Of a stretch of 64,000 nt of DNA, positions 62,081 to 64,000 are shown in pieces. A program made the position numbers and the translations under genes. Origin of the DNA: Streptomyces sp. NBC_01551 (lineage in GTDB: Bacteria; Actinomycetota; Actinomycetes; Streptomycetales; Streptomycetaceae); NCBI RefSeq assembly GCF_026339935.1, contig NZ_JAPEPX010000001.1, forward strand, positions 3,708,501 through 3,772,500, written 5' to 3'. Under the pieces are notes generated by a model. The model did not search any database, had not been told where the DNA came from, and was given only the letters and a program-made list of their open reading frames with translations. The first letter of the stretch is position 1. Each line of letters starts with the position of its first letter.

Positions 62081-62832
62081 CCGTCACCACCGCAATCAGT
62101 GGCGCCCGCACCACCGCCACCGCCGCCCGCGTCCTGCGCCAGCTCCGCCACGACCCGCGCTCCATCGCGCTGATGCTGCTGGTGCCCGTCCTGATGCTGA
62201 CGCTGCTCCGCTACGTCTTCGACGGCGACGCCCGCACCTTCGACAGCATCGGGGCGTCCCTCCTCGGGATCTTCCCCCTCATCACGATGTTCCTGGTGAC
62301 CTCCATCGCCACCCTCCGCGAGCGCACCTCCGGCACCCTCGAACGCCTCCTCGCCATGCCGCTCGGCAAGGGCGACCTGATCGCCGGCTACGCCCTCGCC
62401 TTCGGCGCCGTGGCCGTCGTACAGTCCCTGCTCGCCACCGGCCTCGCCCTCTGGCTCCTCGGCCTCGACGTGGTCGGCTCCCCGTGGCTGCTCCTGCTCG
62501 TCGCCCTCCTCGACGCGCTCCTCGGCACCGCCCTCGGACTCTTCGTCTCCGCCTTCGCGGCCTCCGAATTCCAGGCCGTCCAGTTCATGCCGGCGGTGAT
62601 CTTCCCGCAGCTGCTGCTCTGCGGCCTGTTCGCCGCGCGCGACACCATGCAGCCCGTCCTCGAAGGCCTCTCCGACGTCCTGCCCATGTCCTACGCCGTG
62701 GACGGCATGACCCAGGTCCTCACCCACACCGACATGACGGCCGACTTCGTCCGCGACGTCGTCATCGTCGCCGCCTGCGCCCTGCTGGTCCTCGCCCTCG
62801 GCGCGGCCACCCTGCGCCGCCGCACCCCCTGA
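62077..62832 (+). CDS. ABC-2 type exporter permease
   Basis: 251 aa, six transmembrane helices. RTSGTLERLLAMPLGKGDLIAGYALAFG is the ABC-2 motif, and FMPAVIFPQLLLCGLFAARDTMQPVLEGLSDVLPMSYAVDGMTQVL is the typical last extracytoplasmic loop. The GTG overlaps the ATPase stop. With it the gene forms a two-component drug or lipid exporter. Substrate unknown. Confidence 0.94.
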   Translation: MTVTTAISGARTTATAARVLRQLRHDPRSIALMLLVPVLMLTLLRYVFDGDARTFDSIGASLLGIFPLITMFLVTSIATLRERTSGTLERLLAMPLGKGDLIAGYALAFGAVAVVQSLLATGLALWLLGLDVVGSPWLLLLVALLDALLGTALGLFVSAFAASEFQAVQFMPAVIFPQLLLCGLFAARDTMQPVLEGLSDVLPMSYAVDGMTQVLTHTDMTADFVRDVVIVAACALLVLALGAATLRRRTP

Positions 62833-62919
62833 CCGCGATCCGGACGCCTCGCCGCCGCACCCGGCCCTGGTGCGAGGATGAGCGGTGAGTACACGCATCC
62901 CAGGCGAGGTGGATCGGGC

Positions 62920-63729
62920 ATGACCCAGACAGTCGCAGTCCTCGGCACCGGCAAGATCGGCGAGGCCCTGCTCAGCGGGATGATCCGCGGCGGCCGACCC
63001 GCCGGGAAACTCCTCGTCACCGCCCGCCGCCCCGAGCGGGCCGAGGAACTGCACACCCGCTACGGCGTCGAGGCCGTCTCCAACGCCGAAGCCGCCAAGC
63101 GCGCCGACACCCTCATCCTCACCGTCAAGCCCCAGGACATGGGCAAGCTCCTCGAAGAGCTCGCCCCGCACGTCCCGGCCGACCGCCTCGTCATCAGCGG
63201 CGCCGCGGGCATCCCCACCTCGTTCTTCGAGGAGCGGCTCGCCCCCGGCACCCCCGTCGTGCGCGTCATGACGAACACCCCGGCCCTCGTCGACGAGGCC
63301 ATGTCCGTCATCTCCGCCGGCAGCCACGCCACCGCCGCCCACCTCCAGCACACCGAGGAGATCTTCGGCGGCGTCGGCAAGACCCTGCGCGTCCCGGAGT
63401 CCCAGCAGGACGCCGCCACCGCCCTCTCCGGCTCCGGACCCGCGTACTTCTACTTCCTCGTCGAGGCCATGACCGACGCCGGCATCCTCCTCGGCCTGCC
63501 CCGCGCCCAGGCCCACGACCTCATCGTCCAGGCCGCCATCGGCGCCGCCGTGATGCTGCGCGACAGCGGGGAACACCCCGTCAAGCTCCGTGAGGCCGTC
63601 ACCTCCCCGGCCGGTACGACGATCAACGCGATCGTCGAGCTGGAGAAGCACGGCGTACGAGCGGCCCTCATCGCCGCCCTCGAAGCCGCCCGCGACCGCA
63701 GCCGCGAACTCGCCTCCGGCAACAGCTGA
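62920..63729 (+). CDS. proC: Pyrroline-5-carboxylate reductase
   Basis: 269 aa. It reduces pyrroline-5-carboxylate to proline with NAD(P)H. VAVLGTGKIGEALLSGMIRGG is the Rossmann motif, VKPQDMGKLLEEL and RVMTNTPALVDEAMSVIS follow, and SGSGPAYFYFLVEAMTDAGILLGLPRAQA, with LREAVTSPAGTTINAI, is the P5CR signature. RBS GCGAGGTGG lies 7-8 nt before the ATG. Convergent with trpS across a hairpin. Confidence 0.97.
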   Translation: MTQTVAVLGTGKIGEALLSGMIRGGRPAGKLLVTARRPERAEELHTRYGVEAVSNAEAAKRADTLILTVKPQDMGKLLEELAPHVPADRLVISGAAGIPTSFFEERLAPGTPVVRVMTNTPALVDEAMSVISAGSHATAAHLQHTEEIFGGVGKTLRVPESQQDAATALSGSGPAYFYFLVEAMTDAGILLGLPRAQAHDLIVQAAIGAAVMLRDSGEHPVKLREAVTSPAGTTINAIVELEKHGVRAALIAALEAARDRSRELASGNS

Positions 63730-63748
63730 CGGCCGCCGCACACCGGTA

Positions 63749-63774
63749 CGGGCCCCCGCGCGAACGGGGGCCCG
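63749..63774. terminator. Bidirectional terminator between proC and trpS
   Basis: CGGGCCCCCG pairs with CGGGGGCCCG (10 bp) around a 6-nt loop. It lies between two convergent stops. Confidence 0.85.
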
Positions 63775-63781
63775 CCACCCT

Positions 63782-64000
63782 TCAGGGCTCCAGCAGTCCG
63801 ATCGCCCGGTACGCCCGGTCCACCACCGGCCGCGCCAGCTCCCTGGCCCGCTCGGCACCCTCCCGCAGCACCTTCTCCACCGCCCCGGGATCGGCCGCCA
63901 GCTCCGCGTGCCGCTCCCGAACCGGCCGCAGCAGCTCCACCACCGCGTCGGCGACGTCCCTCTTCAGCGCGCCGTACCCGTCGTACCCCTCGGCGAGCAC
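63782..64000 (-). CDS. trpS: Tryptophanyl-tRNA synthetase (C-terminal part)
   Basis: The 72 codons inside the window read EGYDGYGALKRDVADAVVELLRPVRERHAELAADPGAVEKVLREGAERARELARPVVDRAYRAIGLL, the C-terminal helices of class I TrpRS. YGALKRDVADAVVELLRPVRER is the usual anchor. Catalytic HIGH and KMSKS motifs lie beyond the window. The frame continues past the right edge. Confidence 0.9.
   Translation of the reverse strand: MLAEGYDGYGALKRDVADAVVELLRPVRERHAELAADPGAVEKVLREGAERARELARPVVDRAYRAIGLLEP

Overview
The window is a stretch of core chromosome from a high-GC actinomycete, most likely Streptomyces. The evidence is very strong G/C in third codon positions, many GTG starts, GTGA/ATGA stop-start overlaps, the complete sigE-cseA-cseB-cseC cell-envelope stress operon, Lsr2, a DUF397 protein, a stand-alone second NuoD, and an ordered set of housekeeping genes (ftsH, folE, folP/folB/folK, panC, coaX, lsr2, clpC, mutY, disA, radA) that also runs together in mycobacteria. 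I see no transposase, integrase, phage gene, CRISPR array, tRNA or rRNA.

Layout. 1-5 kb: the 3' end of ftsH, then folE, with the rest of the folate pathway (folP, an NTF2-like gene, folB, folK, DUF3180) on the minus strand. 5-12 kb: a DUF2156 lysyltransferase-like membrane protein, an esterase, and a four-gene compatible-solute/choline ABC importer split into divergent units. 12-20 kb: a coiled-coil membrane protein, small orphans, nuoD2, two bacterial PH-domain proteins, DUF1992, a NarL-type two-component pair and a MidA/NDUFAF7-type methyltransferase. 20-25 kb: a secreted M28 aminopeptidase, an ArsR-like regulator and a threonine aldolase. 25-31 kb: a tightly coupled plus-strand cofactor operon, DUF2520-panC-nadB-nadC-coaX (CoA and NAD). 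31-36 kb: small regulators (GntR, DUF397, BlaI), a GNAT acetyltransferase and lsr2. 36-40 kb: clpC and a secreted M23 peptidase. 40-44 kb: a LamG protein and the sigE-cse operon. 44-50 kb: genome maintenance (mutY, disA, radA) with a PAP2 phosphatase. 50-64 kb: a sigma-like/zinc-motif/BACON membrane fusion protein, a Ppx/GppA phosphatase, a sugar isomerase with TetR, ilvD, a PQQ-type Ser/Thr kinase, an SH3 protein, a drug-type ABC exporter, proC and the 3' end of trpS.

Several genes plausibly work together. SigE/CseABC, ClpC, the M23 peptidase, PAP2 phosphatase, lysyltransferase-like protein and Ser/Thr kinase all bear on envelope and protein-quality stress. DisA makes c-di-AMP next to RadA. 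MidA-type enzymes methylate the NuoD homologue in mitochondria, and both are encoded here. A recurrent regulatory theme is leaderless transcription: at least 18 genes have a -10-like hexamer 6-8 nt before the start codon and no Shine-Dalgarno. Three minisatellite arrays and a dispersed 48-bp element mark the intergenic regions.

The signals I consider most worth following are the sigma-like/ZAS/BACON fusion (50.3-52.3 kb), the AT-rich palindrome covering the promoter and start codon of the ABC exporter (61.2 kb), the NuoD2/MidA pair, the His/Cys-rich NadC extension, and the hairpin that can mask the lsr2 ribosome-binding site. All starts, sites and families were assigned by reading alone, without searches.
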